DNA from: Microbacterium sp. GCS4
Lineage (GTDB): Bacteria > Actinomycetota > Actinomycetes > Actinomycetales > Microbacteriaceae
Direction: 5' to 3'
NCBI RefSeq assembly: GCF_001262495.1
Contig: NZ_LGYE01000006.1
Location: 1 to 64,000, forward strand
Length of the DNA stretch: 64,000 bases
The translations under genes were made by a program, and so were the position numbers. The notes under the pieces are model-generated. The model saw only the letters and a list, made by a program, of their open reading frames with translations, did not search any database and was not told the origin of the DNA. This document shows positions 1 to 10,543 of the stretch, piece after piece; within the stretch, counting starts at the first letter, position 1; each line of letters starts with the position of its first letter.

Positions 1-14
1 TTGAGTTCTCAAGG
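1..14 (-). promoter_or_regulatory. boxA-like antitermination element of an rRNA operon leader
   Basis: Read on the minus strand the window edge is CCTTGAGAACTCAA, which resembles the boxA-like element (TTTGAGAACTCAA type) found just ahead of 16S and 23S genes in actinobacteria. It lies downstream of the two minus-strand promoters at 70-97 and 166-193. The rRNA gene itself would be beyond base 1 and is not seen, so this call is inference. Confidence 0.5.
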
Positions 15-69
15 ATCGGACGCTCCCCCGACCCAACCATCACAGTCAGGCCCGAAGGGCAACTTCTCA

Positions 70-97
70 ATCTTACCTGCGCCGTTCCGGCTGTCAA
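70..97 (-). promoter_or_regulatory. Strong sigma70-type promoter (rrn P2 candidate)
   Basis: On the minus strand a perfect -35 TTGACA (92-97) is followed after 16 bases by a -10 TAAGAT (70-75). The arrangement is nearly identical to the promoter 96 bp upstream. Paired near-consensus promoters followed by a boxA-like leader are typical of rRNA operons. Transcription would leave the window to the left. Confidence 0.7.
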
Positions 98-165
98 ATC
101 GACACGCCGTGAGGTTCAGGCCCAGATCCGTGGCCGGGCGCTTACCGCGCCGAGGCAACTTCACT

Positions 166-193
166 AGCTTATCCGTTCCGGTCAGGCTGTCAA
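166..193 (-). promoter_or_regulatory. Strong sigma70-type promoter (rrn P1 candidate)
   Basis: On the minus strand -35 TTGACA (188-193), a 16-base spacer and -10 TAAGCT (166-171) are visible. The surrounding bases share GTCGATTTGACAG and a CGGAACGG spacer core with the promoter at 70-97, so the two are diverged duplicates. The rest of 1-419 holds no convincing coding sequence. Confidence 0.7.
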
Positions 194-419
194 ATCGACC
201 GCCGTCCCGTTCGGGAAGCTCCCACGTCGGACAGAAGTGTGTCCGCGATCTGCTCCGAGGAGCTGATCTGAGGGAGTGGTTCTCCGCTTGAGGGGGGTAA
301 GGCTCTCGGCCTCTCCGCTTCCCTGTGGGGCGAACAGGTAATAACTTACGTGGATCCGGGGACTCGGGCAAATCGCTGCGATCCGCCGGGCGTGTCGCCC
401 GCGAACCGGGTGACACGTC

Positions 420-851
420 TTACCCGCGGCCGCTCCCCGGGTGCCACAGCACCACCTCTGTCGACCGGCGCAGTCGGCGCCCGCTCGGCATCGGCACGAC
501 ACCAGCCGAACCGGCCGCGAACACCCGGACGCCCGGTCGGTTCTCGCGCTCGGCACGGAGCGCGGCATCCAGATCGGCCACGCGTCGGCGCAGCATCCGG
601 TTCTCGTCCTCGAGGTCGAGGAGACGGGCGATCGCGGGAAGGCTCATTCCTTCCGAGGAGAGCTGCGCGACCTCGCGGAGCTGCTCGATGTTGCGGGTCG
701 AATAGCGGCGAGACCCTCCGCTGGTGCGGCCGGGGACCACGAGCCCGATCCGGTCGTACTGTCGCAGCGTCTGCGGGTGCATGCCCGCGAGCTCGGCCGC
801 CATGGCGATCGCGAACACCGGAGTGTCGGCATCCATCTGCATGTCAGCCAT
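420..851 (-). CDS. hspR: HspR, MerR-family heat-shock repressor
   Basis: 143 residues. The N-terminal MerR winged helix (about 10-80) contains the family-typical run FAIAMAAELAGMHPQTLRQY and then RRYSTRNIEQL. A short leucine-rich helix (about 85-115) would serve for dimerisation. The tail is Arg/Gly-rich. HspR proteins bind HAIR inverted repeats and repress the dnaK operon with DnaK as co-repressor; two HAIR-like sites lie in front of dnaK here, so an autoregulatory loop is expected. It is the last gene of the dnaK-grpE-dnaJ-hspR operon, 33 bases after dnaJ. The start chosen has AGAGG about 10 bases upstream. Confidence 0.93.
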   Translation of the reverse strand: MADMQMDADTPVFAIAMAAELAGMHPQTLRQYDRIGLVVPGRTSGGSRRYSTRNIEQLREVAQLSSEGMSLPAIARLLDLEDENRMLRRRVADLDAALRAERENRPGVRVFAAGSAGVVPMPSGRRLRRSTEVVLWHPGSGRG

Positions 852-884
852 GAAGGGGCACCTCTCTTCCGGCGTTCGCTGTCG

Positions 885-1871
885 TCATCGGCGCGCCTTC
901 GCCATCAGGTCGGCGCGCGGGTTCTCGGCGGGCTCGAGCGCCTGGAACTTCTCCAGCGCCTCCTTCGCCGCCTCATCGAGGTGCGAGGGCACCGCGATCT
1001 GCAGCTCGGCGAGCAGGTCGCCCGTGCCCTTGCTGGTCGTGACCCCGCGTCCCTTGACGCGGAGCACCCGCCCCGACGGTGTCCCCGGTGCGACGCGGAG
1101 CTTGACCGTATCGCCCCCGAGGGTGGGAACCTCGATGGTCGCGCCGAGCGCGGCCTCCGTGAAGGTCACCGGCACCACGACACGGAGGTTGAGGCCGTCG
1201 CGCGTGAAGACCGGATGCGGTCGCACCGTGATCTGCACCACGATGTCGCCGCTCTCCCCGCCGTCCGGCGAGGGCCGGCCGCGACCGCGCAGGCGGATCT
1301 TCTGCCCGTCGGCGACCCCGGCGGGGATCTTCACCTTGAACGGCTTGCCGTCCTCGCCCTGCAGGCTGATCGTCTCGCCCTGCACGGCCGTCGCGAAGTC
1401 CAGCGTGGTGCGAGCTGTGACGTCGGCACCGCGCTGCGGGCCACCGAAACCGCGGAATCCGCCGGACGTCTGGCCGAATCGCCCGGAGCCGAACGAGCCG
1501 CCGCCCTGCCCCTGGTTGAACATCGCGAAGATGTCCTCGAAGTCGGCAGACTGCCCGCGGCCCTGCTGGCCGAACCGGCTGAAGACGTCTTCGAAGCCGC
1601 CGCCGCCCTGACCGCCCGCTGTGAAGCGCGCGCCCGAGCCCATCGCACGGATCTCGTCGTACTCTTTGCGCTGCTCGGCGTCGGAGAGCACCGAGTAGGC
1701 CTCGCTGATCTCCTTGAACTTCGCCTCCGCCTTCTCGTCCCCCTGGTTGGAGTCCGGGTGGTACTTCCGGGCGAGCTTGCGGTACGTCTTCTTGAGATCG
1801 GCGTCGCTGACGTCCTTCGAGACCCCGAGGGTCTTGTAGAAGTCCTTGTCGAACCAGTCCTGGCTAGCCAT
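885..1871 (-). CDS. dnaJ: DnaJ-family co-chaperone without zinc finger (CbpA-like)
   Basis: 328 residues. The J domain covers about 9-75 with the HPD tripeptide at 38-40 that stimulates DnaK ATPase. A Gly/Phe-rich linker follows (about 80-150), then two C-terminal substrate-binding beta domains. The protein contains no cysteine, so the four CxxCxGxG zinc motifs of classical DnaJ are absent; the architecture is that of CbpA or type II J proteins. It lies between grpE (7-base gap) and hspR in the chaperone operon and should work with DnaK and GrpE in protein refolding in the cytoplasm. Confidence 0.93.
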   Translation of the reverse strand: MASQDWFDKDFYKTLGVSKDVSDADLKKTYRKLARKYHPDSNQGDEKAEAKFKEISEAYSVLSDAEQRKEYDEIRAMGSGARFTAGGQGGGGFEDVFSRFGQQGRGQSADFEDIFAMFNQGQGGGSFGSGRFGQTSGGFRGFGGPQRGADVTARTTLDFATAVQGETISLQGEDGKPFKVKIPAGVADGQKIRLRGRGRPSPDGGESGDIVVQITVRPHPVFTRDGLNLRVVVPVTFTEAALGATIEVPTLGGDTVKLRVAPGTPSGRVLRVKGRGVTTSKGTGDLLAELQIAVPSHLDEAAKEALEKFQALEPAENPRADLMAKARR

Positions 1872-1878
1872 CGATCAC

Positions 1879-2535
1879 CTACTCGGCAGGGACGGCGACC
1901 ACGACCTTGGCGGGTCGCAGCTCGACGTCGCCGAGGCGGTAGCCCACCTCGACCACCTCGAGGATCGTCGTCGTGGTGGCGCCCGGCGTGGGCTGCTGGA
2001 AGATCGCCTCGTGGCGCTGCGGGTCGAACTCCTCGCCGGCCGCCCCGTACGAGACGACGCCGAGACGGTCGACCACGGTGCGCACCTTGTCGGCGATCAC
2101 GGCGAAGGGCGTGCCCTCGACCAGATCGCCGTGCTGGGCGGCGCGGGCGAGGTCGTCGAGCACCGGGATGAGGCCCTTGGCGGCCTCGCCCTTCGCGCGC
2201 TCGATCTCGACCTGACGCTGCTCCTCGGTGCGGCGGCGGTAGTTCGCGTACTCGGCCTGCAGGCGCTTGAGGTCGTTCAGGAGCGTCGACTCCAGGTCGG
2301 CGAGCACGGCGTCCTCCGCCGCGGCTTCACCGGTCTGCGTGGCACCGAGGATGTCGTCGACCGTGAGGTCGTCGGGGGCGCCGTCGACCGGGGTCTCGTC
2401 CGAGCCCTCGGCGGCCATCGCCTCGGTGGAGTCCTGGTTCTGCGGCTCGGGGCCGGATGCCTGAGCATCCGACCCCTCGCTGCGACCTCCGGCGGACTCA
2501 GGATTCTGGTTCTCGTCGAAGTTCTTGTCCGTCAT
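1879..2535 (-). CDS. grpE: GrpE nucleotide exchange factor
   Basis: 218 residues. The first 70 or so residues are acidic, low-complexity and probably disordered. A long coiled-coil helix follows (about 75-125, with LKRLQAEYANYRRRTEEQRQ), then the C-terminal beta domain ending in VELRPAKVVVAVP. GrpE releases ADP from DnaK and so resets the chaperone cycle; its helix also acts as a thermosensor in the family. The start lies 2 bases after the dnaK stop, indicating translational coupling. Confidence 0.95.
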   Translation of the reverse strand: MTDKNFDENQNPESAGGRSEGSDAQASGPEPQNQDSTEAMAAEGSDETPVDGAPDDLTVDDILGATQTGEAAAEDAVLADLESTLLNDLKRLQAEYANYRRRTEEQRQVEIERAKGEAAKGLIPVLDDLARAAQHGDLVEGTPFAVIADKVRTVVDRLGVVSYGAAGEEFDPQRHEAIFQQPTPGATTTTILEVVEVGYRLGDVELRPAKVVVAVPAE

Positions 2536-2537
2536 GA

Positions 2538-4538
<2,001 letters not shown>

Positions 4539-4608
4539 TTTTGATCCGAAGCCGCCGAGTAAGGCCACCCTAAGCAGACGATGGCAGGATGGAGGGCGGA
4601 GGTGCACA

Positions 4609-5538
4609 GTGGACGACTCGACGCCCTACGACGCCCTGATCGTGGGGGGCGGGCCGGCAGGCCTCTCGGCCGCGCTCAATCTCGGCCGAGCGCTCATGCG
4701 CGTGCTGCTGGTCGACGCGGACCGCCCCCGCAACGCCGCGACCCTGAACTCGCACGGCTTCCTCACGCGTGACGGCGTGCCGCCCCACGAGCTGCGCCGC
4801 CTCGCCCGCGCCGAACTCGAGGCCTACCCCGGGGTCGAAGTGCGCTCCCGCGTGCGCGTGCACTCGCTGCGGATGTCGGATGCCGGATTCGATGCGGGAA
4901 TCGGCCGACGCGCACCCGACGAGACCGTCGCGACCCGCGCCGTGCTGCTCGCGACGGGTCTGCGGGAGACGCTCCCCGACGTGCCCAACCTCCGCGGCTT
5001 CTACGGCATGAGCCTGTTCAGCTGCACGGCGTGCGACGCGTGGGAGCTGCAGGGCCGTCGCCTGGCGCTGATCGGCGAGACGTCGGATCTCGCCGCTCGC
5101 GCGCGTCTGATCGCCCGCTGGACCGCGGCCCTCACGGTCTTCACGAACGGATCGGATGCCGTGACCGCGGCCGAGGAGGCAGAGCTGACCGCCGCGGGCG
5201 TGACGGTGCGACGAGCCCGCATCGCCGAGCTCGTCGGAGACCGAGGGATCATCGAGGCCGTGCGGCTCGACGACGGGGAGGCCGTCTCGATCGAGGGCGG
5301 CTTCGTGCGGCCGGAGTGGTCGAGCGACCTGTCGTTCCTGCACGGGACGGCGCCGTCGGTCGACGGCCACGGGCTCATCCGCGTCGACCACGGCGGGCGG
5401 ACCGACATCGCAGGGCTCTACGCCGCCGGCGACGCGACGGTGCCGGGACCGCAGCAGCTCATCGTGGCAGCCGGAGCAGGAGCCCAGGCCGCCAGGAGCA
5501 TCGTGCGGGACTCGGTGGGCGTCGCCTTCGCGCACTGA
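4609..5538 (+). CDS. Thioredoxin-reductase-like NAD(P)/FAD oxidoreductase
   Basis: 309 residues from a GTG start preceded by GGAGG. The FAD-binding Rossmann motif VGGGPAGLSAALNLGRA is at about 11-27, and a second FAD segment, LYAAGDATVPGPQQL, lies near the end. A CxxC redox pair (Cys139 and Cys142 in SCTACDAW) occupies the place of the CATC motif of thioredoxin reductase. The second nucleotide-binding segment (LALIGETSD) is degenerate compared with GxGxxA. It stands alone, divergent from dnaK. A disulfide reductase role is likely, but the protein partner is unknown; it is not the standard trxB. Confidence 0.8.
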   Translation: MDDSTPYDALIVGGGPAGLSAALNLGRALMRVLLVDADRPRNAATLNSHGFLTRDGVPPHELRRLARAELEAYPGVEVRSRVRVHSLRMSDAGFDAGIGRRAPDETVATRAVLLATGLRETLPDVPNLRGFYGMSLFSCTACDAWELQGRRLALIGETSDLAARARLIARWTAALTVFTNGSDAVTAAEEAELTAAGVTVRRARIAELVGDRGIIEAVRLDDGEAVSIEGGFVRPEWSSDLSFLHGTAPSVDGHGLIRVDHGGRTDIAGLYAAGDATVPGPQQLIVAAGAGAQAARSIVRDSVGVAFAH

Positions 5539-5559
5539 GCGCGTGGCACGGCGTCCTGG

Positions 5560-6021
5560 TCACTTGCCGCCAGGAGGGCCCACGAGCAGCAGGATCACGT
5601 ACAGCGCGACGATGCCGACCACCAGCAGGATGGCGAGCACCCACGGCCGACGCAGGAACCAGCGCATGAGCCGGTCGTACCAGCGCGCATCGCGCGGGTC
5701 CTCTCCCTGCTCAAGCCGCCAGTCGCCGGTCAGGCGTCCGGTGCGCTGCAGCCAGATCTCGGTCGGGATCGTGGCGTACGGGATCACAGCGCTCGCCACG
5801 GCGACGACCGCGACGCCGACGTGCCAGCGCTGGTTGAGGGCGACGAGCAGAGCCGTGGCCGCATAGGCGAGGAACACGAAGCCGTGGATGCCGCCGCCGA
5901 TCGTCACGACGACGCCCGGCGCACCGAGGGCGCGCGCGACAATCGCCGAGATGAGGATCGTCCAGGTGATCGCCTCCGCGATCGCCAGGACACGGAAAAG
6001 ACGGCCGGGTGCACGGAACAC
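5560..6021 (-). CDS. DUF3817 family integral membrane protein
   Basis: 153 residues from a GTG start with AGGAG upstream. The longer in-frame extension has Arg-rich, non-membrane composition and was discarded. Four hydrophobic segments are visible: about 10-30, 38-58 and 65-85, the block that matches DUF3817 (with GGGIHGFVFLAYA), plus a C-terminal helix at about 128-150 ending in GPPGGK. Family members are small actinobacterial membrane proteins of unknown function. Divergent from the AraC regulator at 6114. Confidence 0.75.
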   Translation of the reverse strand: MFRAPGRLFRVLAIAEAITWTILISAIVARALGAPGVVVTIGGGIHGFVFLAYAATALLVALNQRWHVGVAVVAVASAVIPYATIPTEIWLQRTGRLTGDWRLEQGEDPRDARWYDRLMRWFLRRPWVLAILLVVGIVALYVILLLVGPPGGK

Positions 6022-6113
6022 GGGACTCCTCGGATGGTTTCGTGTCAGCGTAACCGGCGTTCCTATGAGCTCCCGGCCGGAATATCGCCGCGGGTGCAGG
6101 CGTTGCCTGAGGC

Positions 6114-7025
6114 ATGGTGATCGCCGACTCCTCCGCGCTCGCACGCGTGCTCGACTCCGTCGACCTGACGGTCGGCATCGCACGTCGCGCACCGCTCGCG
6201 CCCGGCGGGCTGCTGGCGCTTCCGACCGGACGCGCGACGCTCGTGTACGTCGCCTCCGGCGCCGTGCACGGCCATCCCCCGCTGAACGCCGGATGCCGGC
6301 TGGACGTCGACCGGGCCTCGAGCTCGATCGCCGTGGAGGAGCATCCGCGCAACGAGCCTCTGTCGGCGGGCGACGCCTTCCTCACCCTGGGCAACACCTC
6401 CTTCGCGCTCGAGGCCCACGGCCTCGCGGAACTGGTGGTGTTCGACCTCGAGTTCTCCGAGAGCGCCCGCCTGCTCGCCGGCGCGCTACCGGACCCGGTG
6501 ACCGTCACCTCGTTCGACGCTCTCGAACCCGCAGCGGCCGCTCTCGCCGCGAGCATGGGTCCGACCGACCCTCCGGGCTCGCCCGCACGTCAGGGCGACC
6601 CCCTCATCTGCCGCATGATGGCGAAGACCGTGCTGCTGTCGGTCATCCGCGCCTGGGCGGCGAACGGATGCGCTCCGGCGGGCTGGCCCGCGGCATCCGA
6701 CCCCTTCCTCGATCGCGTCGTCGAGGCGATCCACGAGCGTCCGGGCGAGGAATGGACGGTCGAGAGCCTCGCGAGCGTCGGCGCGATGTCGCGGTCGGTG
6801 TTCGCGGAGCGGTTCCGCATCGCGATCGGCCGCTCCCCCGCCGACTACGTCACCGAGGTGCGGATCGATGAGGCGAAGCGGATGCTGGAGGCGGGCCGTT
6901 CCGTCTCGGAGACCTCCCGCACCCTGGGCTACTCCTCGGACGAGGGCTTCAGCCGCGCGTTCCGCCGCCGCACGGGCATGACCCCGTCGTCATGGCGCGC
7001 GTCGCACGCGATCGTCCCGGCCTGA
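6114..7025 (+). CDS. AraC-family regulator with N-terminal cupin domain
   Basis: 303 residues. An N-terminal cupin-type sensor domain (about 1-180, of the kind called cupin_6 in AraC proteins) precedes a C-terminal double helix-turn-helix (about 200-300). The latter contains MSRSVFAERFRIAIGRSPADY and the family signature LGYSSDEGFSRAFRRRTGMTP. It ends 3 bases before the stop of the convergent MFS exporter at 7029-8228, a common regulator/efflux pairing in which the regulator responds to a small ligand. The target is inferred only from position. The start could equally be the GTG one codon downstream. Confidence 0.87.
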   Translation: MVIADSSALARVLDSVDLTVGIARRAPLAPGGLLALPTGRATLVYVASGAVHGHPPLNAGCRLDVDRASSSIAVEEHPRNEPLSAGDAFLTLGNTSFALEAHGLAELVVFDLEFSESARLLAGALPDPVTVTSFDALEPAAAALAASMGPTDPPGSPARQGDPLICRMMAKTVLLSVIRAWAANGCAPAGWPAASDPFLDRVVEAIHERPGEEWTVESLASVGAMSRSVFAERFRIAIGRSPADYVTEVRIDEAKRMLEAGRSVSETSRTLGYSSDEGFSRAFRRRTGMTPSSWRASHAIVPA

Positions 7026-7028
7026 CCT

Positions 7029-8228
7029 CTACCCCCGCGCCCGGGAACTCACCCGGTTCGAGGCCCCGAAGAGCACGGCGCCGAGCAGCAGCACGACCGC
7101 GCCGATCACGTAGACGAGCTGGATGCTCAGCGTGTCGACCAGCAGGCCGCCGACTCCTGCTGCGAGCGTGATCGCGCCCTGGAACCCGACGACCACGAGG
7201 CTGCCCCCGGCCTCCAGCCGATCGGGCATCCGGTGCCCGACCCAGGTGTTGGCGACGAGCAGCCACGACGAGAAGAAGAATCCCCACACCAGCACGATCG
7301 CGCCGACGCCGATCACCGTGCCCGCGAACAGGATCATCGACAGCACCGCCACCGCGATCACGAGCGGCGCGAACACCGAGAAGAACGCGAACCGCCGGTC
7401 GATGATCAGGCCGATCGACAGGTTGCCCGCAAGTCCGCCGACGCCGAACAGCGCCAGCAGGACCACGATGGTCGACGCATCCACACCCGGGATGCTCTCG
7501 AGCGCGAGCCGCACGTACGTGTAGGCGAGGAAGTGCCCGAGCACCACGAGCACGTGGCCGAGCATCCCGAGTCCTATGCCGGGGCGACGCAGCGTGTCGA
7601 CCAGGAGGCGGAGGCTGGACGCCTGCTCAGCCGGCACCGGAGGCAGCACGAAACGCAGCGCGACGGCCAGCAGCACCATCAGCACGCCGGCGATCGCGAA
7701 CACCGCCTGCCAGTTCACGAACTCGCTCAGCAGCACGCCGAGCGGGACTCCGGCGACGGTGGCGAGCGACACGCCCGCCGAGGTGAACATGACCCCGCGG
7801 CCCAGGTGCTCGGGCCCGGCGAGGCGCACGGCGACCGTGATGGACATGGCCCAGAACGCGCTGATCGCCGCGCCCAGCAGGAACCGCGCGAGGAGCACGA
7901 TCACCAGGTTCGGCGCGATCGCGACGATGAGGTTCGACGCGGCGGCGGCGAGCGCCATCCACACGAGCAGCGACCGTCGGTCGAGGCGCGGGAAGACGAG
8001 TCCGACCGTGGGGGCGACGACGAGTCCGACGAGCGCCGTGACCGTGACCGTCTGCCCGGCCTGCCCGGGGGTCACCCCGAGGGCGTCGGCCATCTCGGTG
8101 AGCACGCCGTTGGGGAGGAACTCGGCCGTGACGAGCAGGAAGCCCATCAGCATCAGCACGATGAGTCCGCCGTAGCGGACGCTCGGGGGGCGCGTGGTCG
8201 TCACGGGAACGGGGGCGGTCGTGGTCAT
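7029..8228 (-). CDS. MFS drug/arabinose-type efflux transporter (DHA1-like)
   Basis: 399 residues with 12 predicted membrane segments. The start MTTTAPVP at 8228 gives the usual MFS length, whereas a much longer open frame upstream has no membrane character. The opening MGFLLVTAEFLPNGVLTEMADALGVTPGQAG is typical of AraJ/CmlR/YdhP-type proton-driven exporters. Convergent with the cupin-AraC regulator, with which it may form an inducible efflux unit. The substrate cannot be told from sequence. Confidence 0.87.
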   Translation of the reverse strand: MTTTAPVPVTTTRPPSVRYGGLIVLMLMGFLLVTAEFLPNGVLTEMADALGVTPGQAGQTVTVTALVGLVVAPTVGLVFPRLDRRSLLVWMALAAAASNLIVAIAPNLVIVLLARFLLGAAISAFWAMSITVAVRLAGPEHLGRGVMFTSAGVSLATVAGVPLGVLLSEFVNWQAVFAIAGVLMVLLAVALRFVLPPVPAEQASSLRLLVDTLRRPGIGLGMLGHVLVVLGHFLAYTYVRLALESIPGVDASTIVVLLALFGVGGLAGNLSIGLIIDRRFAFFSVFAPLVIAVAVLSMILFAGTVIGVGAIVLVWGFFFSSWLLVANTWVGHRMPDRLEAGGSLVVVGFQGAITLAAGVGGLLVDTLSIQLVYVIGAVVLLLGAVLFGASNRVSSRARG

Positions 8229-8307
8229 GCTTACAGGTTTCCACCACCCGACGGCCCACGCCCGACGGGCCGTCCGCCGCATCCGACCGATCGTCCGGAC
8301 ACGCCGA

Positions 8308-8343
8308 GGGCGGATGCCGGGGACCGATCCCCGGCATCCGCCC
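8308..8343 (-). terminator. Perfect 15-bp stem-loop, terminator of the subtilisin gene
   Basis: GGGCGGATGCCGGGG (8308-8322) pairs without mismatch to 8329-8343 around a 6-base loop. It lies 26 bases after the protease stop codon in its reading direction. There is no T-tract, which is usual for high-GC actinobacterial terminators. Confidence 0.7.
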
Positions 8344-8368
8344 CTGATCTGCGGTGCGGTCGCGCCGA

Positions 8369-10216
8369 CTACTTCACGGTCGCGGTGTACGCGCCCGAGC
8401 CGGAGTCGGACACCACGACGACGCGGTACGTCCCGGCGGTCGCGCTGTACGAGAACTTCTCGTCCGGAGCGGTGGTGATGCCGCGGGCGACCGTCGTCCA
8501 CGTCCCCGACGAGGAGCGCTTCTGCAGGTACGCGTCGAAGTCCGCGCCGGTCGGACCGTCGAGGCAGACCTCGATCGTGCCGGCCGCGGTGCGGCTGAAC
8601 GTCGCGGAGATCGCCTGTGCGCCGGACGCGAGCGTGCCCGAGCTCACGGAGGTTCCGGTGCAGGTGCTCGGCGGCGTGGTCGAGGCGTTCACCTTCCACG
8701 AGAACGTGACCGAGTCCTGCGTCGCAGGGCTGGCGGCGTCACGCACCGTGACCGTGACGGACGACGTCGCGGCCGTCGTGGGCGTTCCCGTGATGCGTCC
8801 GGTCGTCGCGGAGATAGACAGACCCGCGGGAAGACCCGAGGCCGAGTACGTGTACGGCGCCGTGCCTCCGGTCGCGGTGACCGCGAGGTCGACCGCCGTG
8901 CCGACGGTCGAGGTCTGGTCGGGGATAGCGGCGAGGTCGACAGCGGTCGGCGTCGTCGTGGTCGGGTTCAGGAACCCGGTGTACAGCAGACGGCTCGGCG
9001 AAGCCCCGTCGAGGCCGCTGAGGACCCCGGTCGTGGCGTTGCCGACGAGCGCCTGCGTGATCTGGGCAGGCGTCACGGACGGCGTCTCGCCGAGCATCAG
9101 GGCGGCGGATCCAGCGACGTGCGGGGAAGCCATGGACGTACCGCTCAGGGACTTCGTCGCCGTGTCGCTCGTGTGGAACGAGGAGATGATGTCCGTGCCC
9201 GGGGCCCAGAGGTCGAGGCACGATCCGTAGCTGCTGGTCGAGTTCTTGACGTCCTGCCGGGTCGAATTGCCGACGGTGACGGCCTCGGGGACGCGCTGCG
9301 GGCTGTACAGGCACGCGTTGTCGTTGGAGTTGCCCGCCGCCTGCACCCAGGAGATGCCCGAGGCGATGAGGTTCTTCACCGCCTCATCGAGCGCGGGATA
9401 CGAGCACGCGGTCAGGCACCCGATGCTGTAGTTCACGACGGCCGGTCGCTGCGCGTTCTCCATGATCCACTCGATCGCGGCGAGCGATGCGTCGGACGGG
9501 CCCTTCCCGTTGCATCCGAGGATGCGCACCGAGTGGACGGTCGCCTTCTTCGCGACACCGTAGGTCGTTCCGGCCGCGGTGCCCGCGACGTGCGTGCCGT
9601 GGCCGTTGCAGTCCTGGTAGGGCTGGCCCGCGCCGGTGGCGTCGAAGCCGTTGCCGAGGCGCCCCGCGAACTCGGAGTGGGTGCCGCGGATGCCGGAGTC
9701 GATGACGTACACGTGCACGCCTGCTCCCGCGGAGTCGGGGTAGACGAATCGTCCGTCGAGCGGGAATGCGCGCTGGTCGATGCGGTCGTCGCCCCAGTTC
9801 GGCGGAGAGACCTGCTCGGCGAGGGCCACCATCGTCTGCACCGGCTCGACCGACTGGACCCGCGGGTCCGCGGCCACGGCGCTCGCCTCCGCGGCGGTGA
9901 GGGTGGCGGAGTAGCCGTCGATGGCGGTGTCGAAGACCTCGGTCACCTCGCCGCCGGCGGCGTCGCTGATGGAGTCCGCGACGCCCTCGTTGGCGGCGGC
10001 CGCAGCTTCTGGCTTCAGCACGACGACGTACTCGCCGTCGACCCCGGTGCCGGTCTGCGCGCCGACGACGGCCGGAGCGCTCGCCGGAGTGCCGACCGGG
10101 CTCGTGGTGGCGTTCGCGATCGATGGCGCGAACAGCAGGCCGCCGAGGGTGACGAGGGCCGCCGAGACGGCTACCCCTCGAGGCATCTTCGCGCCTCGTG
10201 AACGTCGAATGGACAT
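8369..10216 (-). CDS. Secreted subtilisin-family (S8) serine protease with C-terminal Ig-like and prepeptidase domains
   Basis: 615 residues; the ATG at 10216 has GAGGAG upstream. A signal peptide (about 1-36, ending IANA) is followed by an inhibitor I9-type propeptide (about 60-132). The S8 catalytic domain (about 140-400) carries Asp173 (VIDSG), His206 (NGHGTHVAG) and Ser361 (SGTSMASPHVAG), the complete triad. A putative Ig-like domain with YSASGLPAGLSISATTGRITG spans about 420-500, and a C-terminal PPC-like beta domain ends GSGAYTATVK. An extracellular nutrient-scavenging protease is most likely. Monocistronic, with a strong stem-loop downstream. Confidence 0.93.
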   Translation of the reverse strand: MSIRRSRGAKMPRGVAVSAALVTLGGLLFAPSIANATTSPVGTPASAPAVVGAQTGTGVDGEYVVVLKPEAAAAANEGVADSISDAAGGEVTEVFDTAIDGYSATLTAAEASAVAADPRVQSVEPVQTMVALAEQVSPPNWGDDRIDQRAFPLDGRFVYPDSAGAGVHVYVIDSGIRGTHSEFAGRLGNGFDATGAGQPYQDCNGHGTHVAGTAAGTTYGVAKKATVHSVRILGCNGKGPSDASLAAIEWIMENAQRPAVVNYSIGCLTACSYPALDEAVKNLIASGISWVQAAGNSNDNACLYSPQRVPEAVTVGNSTRQDVKNSTSSYGSCLDLWAPGTDIISSFHTSDTATKSLSGTSMASPHVAGSAALMLGETPSVTPAQITQALVGNATTGVLSGLDGASPSRLLYTGFLNPTTTTPTAVDLAAIPDQTSTVGTAVDLAVTATGGTAPYTYSASGLPAGLSISATTGRITGTPTTAATSSVTVTVRDAASPATQDSVTFSWKVNASTTPPSTCTGTSVSSGTLASGAQAISATFSRTAAGTIEVCLDGPTGADFDAYLQKRSSSGTWTTVARGITTAPDEKFSYSATAGTYRVVVVSDSGSGAYTATVK

Positions 10217-10543
10217 GGTGCTCCTCTCATCTGCGAAGGGCACCTTGTGAGCGTCCCTCCTCGTGTGACTGAAAGGTAGCGAGGGCCGTCGGGTTTCTGC
10301 ATCCGATCCAGAAATCGCATTCCGGAATGCTGGCTGATAGCCGTCGAGCGACGGCAGGCCGACGGCTCTGGACAGCACCCTCGCCGCACCCTAGGCTCGA
10401 CCACGCACCGGGCAGCGCCCGGAAGGCCGCACGAGAGGAGCCGATGACATGAACGCCGTCTTCGTCGCGCCCCTCGCCGACATCCTTCCCGAGGCCACCC
10501 GCTCCTGACCCGCGCGTGGCCTCCTTCTCCCCGGAGCCACACC
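10217..10543. other. 327-bp intergenic region with protease promoter side and a leader ORF
   Basis: This stretch separates the divergent protease and RIO kinase genes. The left part should hold the protease promoter, but I see no near-consensus pair. The right part holds the 19-codon ORF at 10449-10508 with a good ribosome-binding site. No repeat or RNA gene is evident. Confidence 0.5.
10449..10508 (+). CDS. Possible 19-residue leader peptide upstream of the RIO kinase
   Basis: ATG at 10449 follows AGAGGAG by 8 bases and encodes MNAVFVAPLADILPEATRS before a TGA, 35 bases ahead of the kinase start. The spacing and Shine-Dalgarno are better than those of the kinase gene itself. It has no run of regulatory codons such as Trp or Cys, so a classical attenuator is not indicated. 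It may be an upstream ORF coupling translation. Chance occurrence remains possible. Confidence 0.4.
   Translation: MNAVFVAPLADILPEATRS

Noticed and set aside
8369-10378. Protease start at the far upstream ATG (669 codons)
   Set aside because: It would place 54 hydrophilic residues before a clear signal peptide; the ATG at 10216 has GAGGAG and gives a normal secretory N-terminus.
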